Assembly (NCBI GenBank): GCA_015065395.1
Contig: SVQJ01000019.1
Span: 2,181 to 16,617 of the forward strand
Length of the DNA stretch: 14,437 bases
Source of the DNA: Oscillospiraceae bacterium
GTDB taxonomy: Bacteria; Bacillota; Clostridia; Oscillospirales; CAG-272
Direction: 5' to 3'
Shown: positions 14,392-14,437 of the stretch, in pieces
Position numbering within the stretch: the first letter of the stretch is position 1
Layout of the letters: every line of letters starts with the position of its first letter
The notes under the pieces: generated by a model
Seen by the model: only the letters and a program-made list of their open reading frames with translations
What the model was told of the DNA's origin: nothing
Databases searched by the model: none
Made by a program: the position numbers and the translations under genes

Positions 14392-14437
14392 TCATTCCTG
14401 GATCTCTTTTACGCTTTTCTTATCTTTTCTCTTAAAG
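14392..14437 (-). CDS. Possible 3' end of a gene upstream of the glycosyltransferase
   Basis: A minus-strand frame open from the window edge ends with TGA at 14394-14392 and reads FKRKDKKSVKEIQE. The lysine-rich tail would suit the cytoplasmic end of a membrane or envelope protein. It stops 31 bases before the glycosyltransferase start, as expected within an operon. Fourteen codons are too few to identify it or to exclude chance. Confidence 0.35.
   Translation of the reverse strand, partial: FKRKDKKSVKEIQE

Noticed and set aside
1..14437. CRISPR array, insertion sequence or integrase/att sites flanking the pilus genes
   Set aside because: No regular spaced repeats, transposase or recombinase gene, or terminal inverted repeats were seen.

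Overview
The window looks like a chromosomal segment of a Gram-positive gut-type Clostridia (Bacillota; perhaps an Oscillospirales/Ruminococcaceae-like lineage). The reasons are purine-rich AGGAGG-type ribosome binding sites, SigA-like TTGNNN-17-TATAAT promoters, moderate GC, LPXTG proteins with Cna-B/SpaA domains, a class C sortase and a GH31 glycosidase. The taxonomic guess is inference; no marker gene is present.

Layout. (1) Positions 1-1411, minus strand: the N-terminal 470 residues of a GH31 alpha-glycosidase, cut by the left edge. (2) Positions 1412-1764: a divergent non-coding region with a good plus-strand promoter (TTGCAA-17-TATAAT) whose -35 lies in an AT-rich palindrome. (3) Positions 1765-11232, plus strand: seven tightly packed genes forming a sortase-assembled pilus operon. 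In order they are a coiled-coil protein of unknown function, signal peptidase I, a 1437-residue modular LPATG adhesin (likely tip pilin), the LPETG major pilin, a class C sortase, a minor pilin with an APQTG sorting signal, and a sortase-fold protein in which all three catalytic residues appear to be replaced. A 24-bp perfect bidirectional hairpin terminator closes the operon. (4) Positions 11380-13104, minus: a homodimer-type ABC exporter half transporter with its own promoter. (5) Positions 13371-14360, minus: a family 2 glycosyltransferase with its own terminator, preceded by what may be the last 14 codons of another gene running off the right edge.

How the pilus genes probably work together (inference from family knowledge): the signal peptidase processes the exported pilins. 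The class C sortase cleaves the LPETG major pilin and polymerises it through a pilin lysine. The large adhesin is added at the tip and the minor pilin with the divergent sorting signal probably sits at the base. The roles of the leading coiled-coil protein and the closing pseudosortase are unknown.

The most unusual points are: (a) the pseudosortase (His to Ser126, Cys to Arg184, Arg to Tyr191); (b) a CHAP/NlpC-like domain in the adhesin that has lost both the catalytic Cys (Ser160) and His (Ser221); (c) a Cna-B domain in the adhesin apparently split by a ~140-residue beta-trefoil-like insertion; (d) a tandem C-x4-H-x-H-x3-C motif just outside the membrane segment; and (e) an 11-bp perfect hairpin without a U-tract directly behind the major pilin gene.
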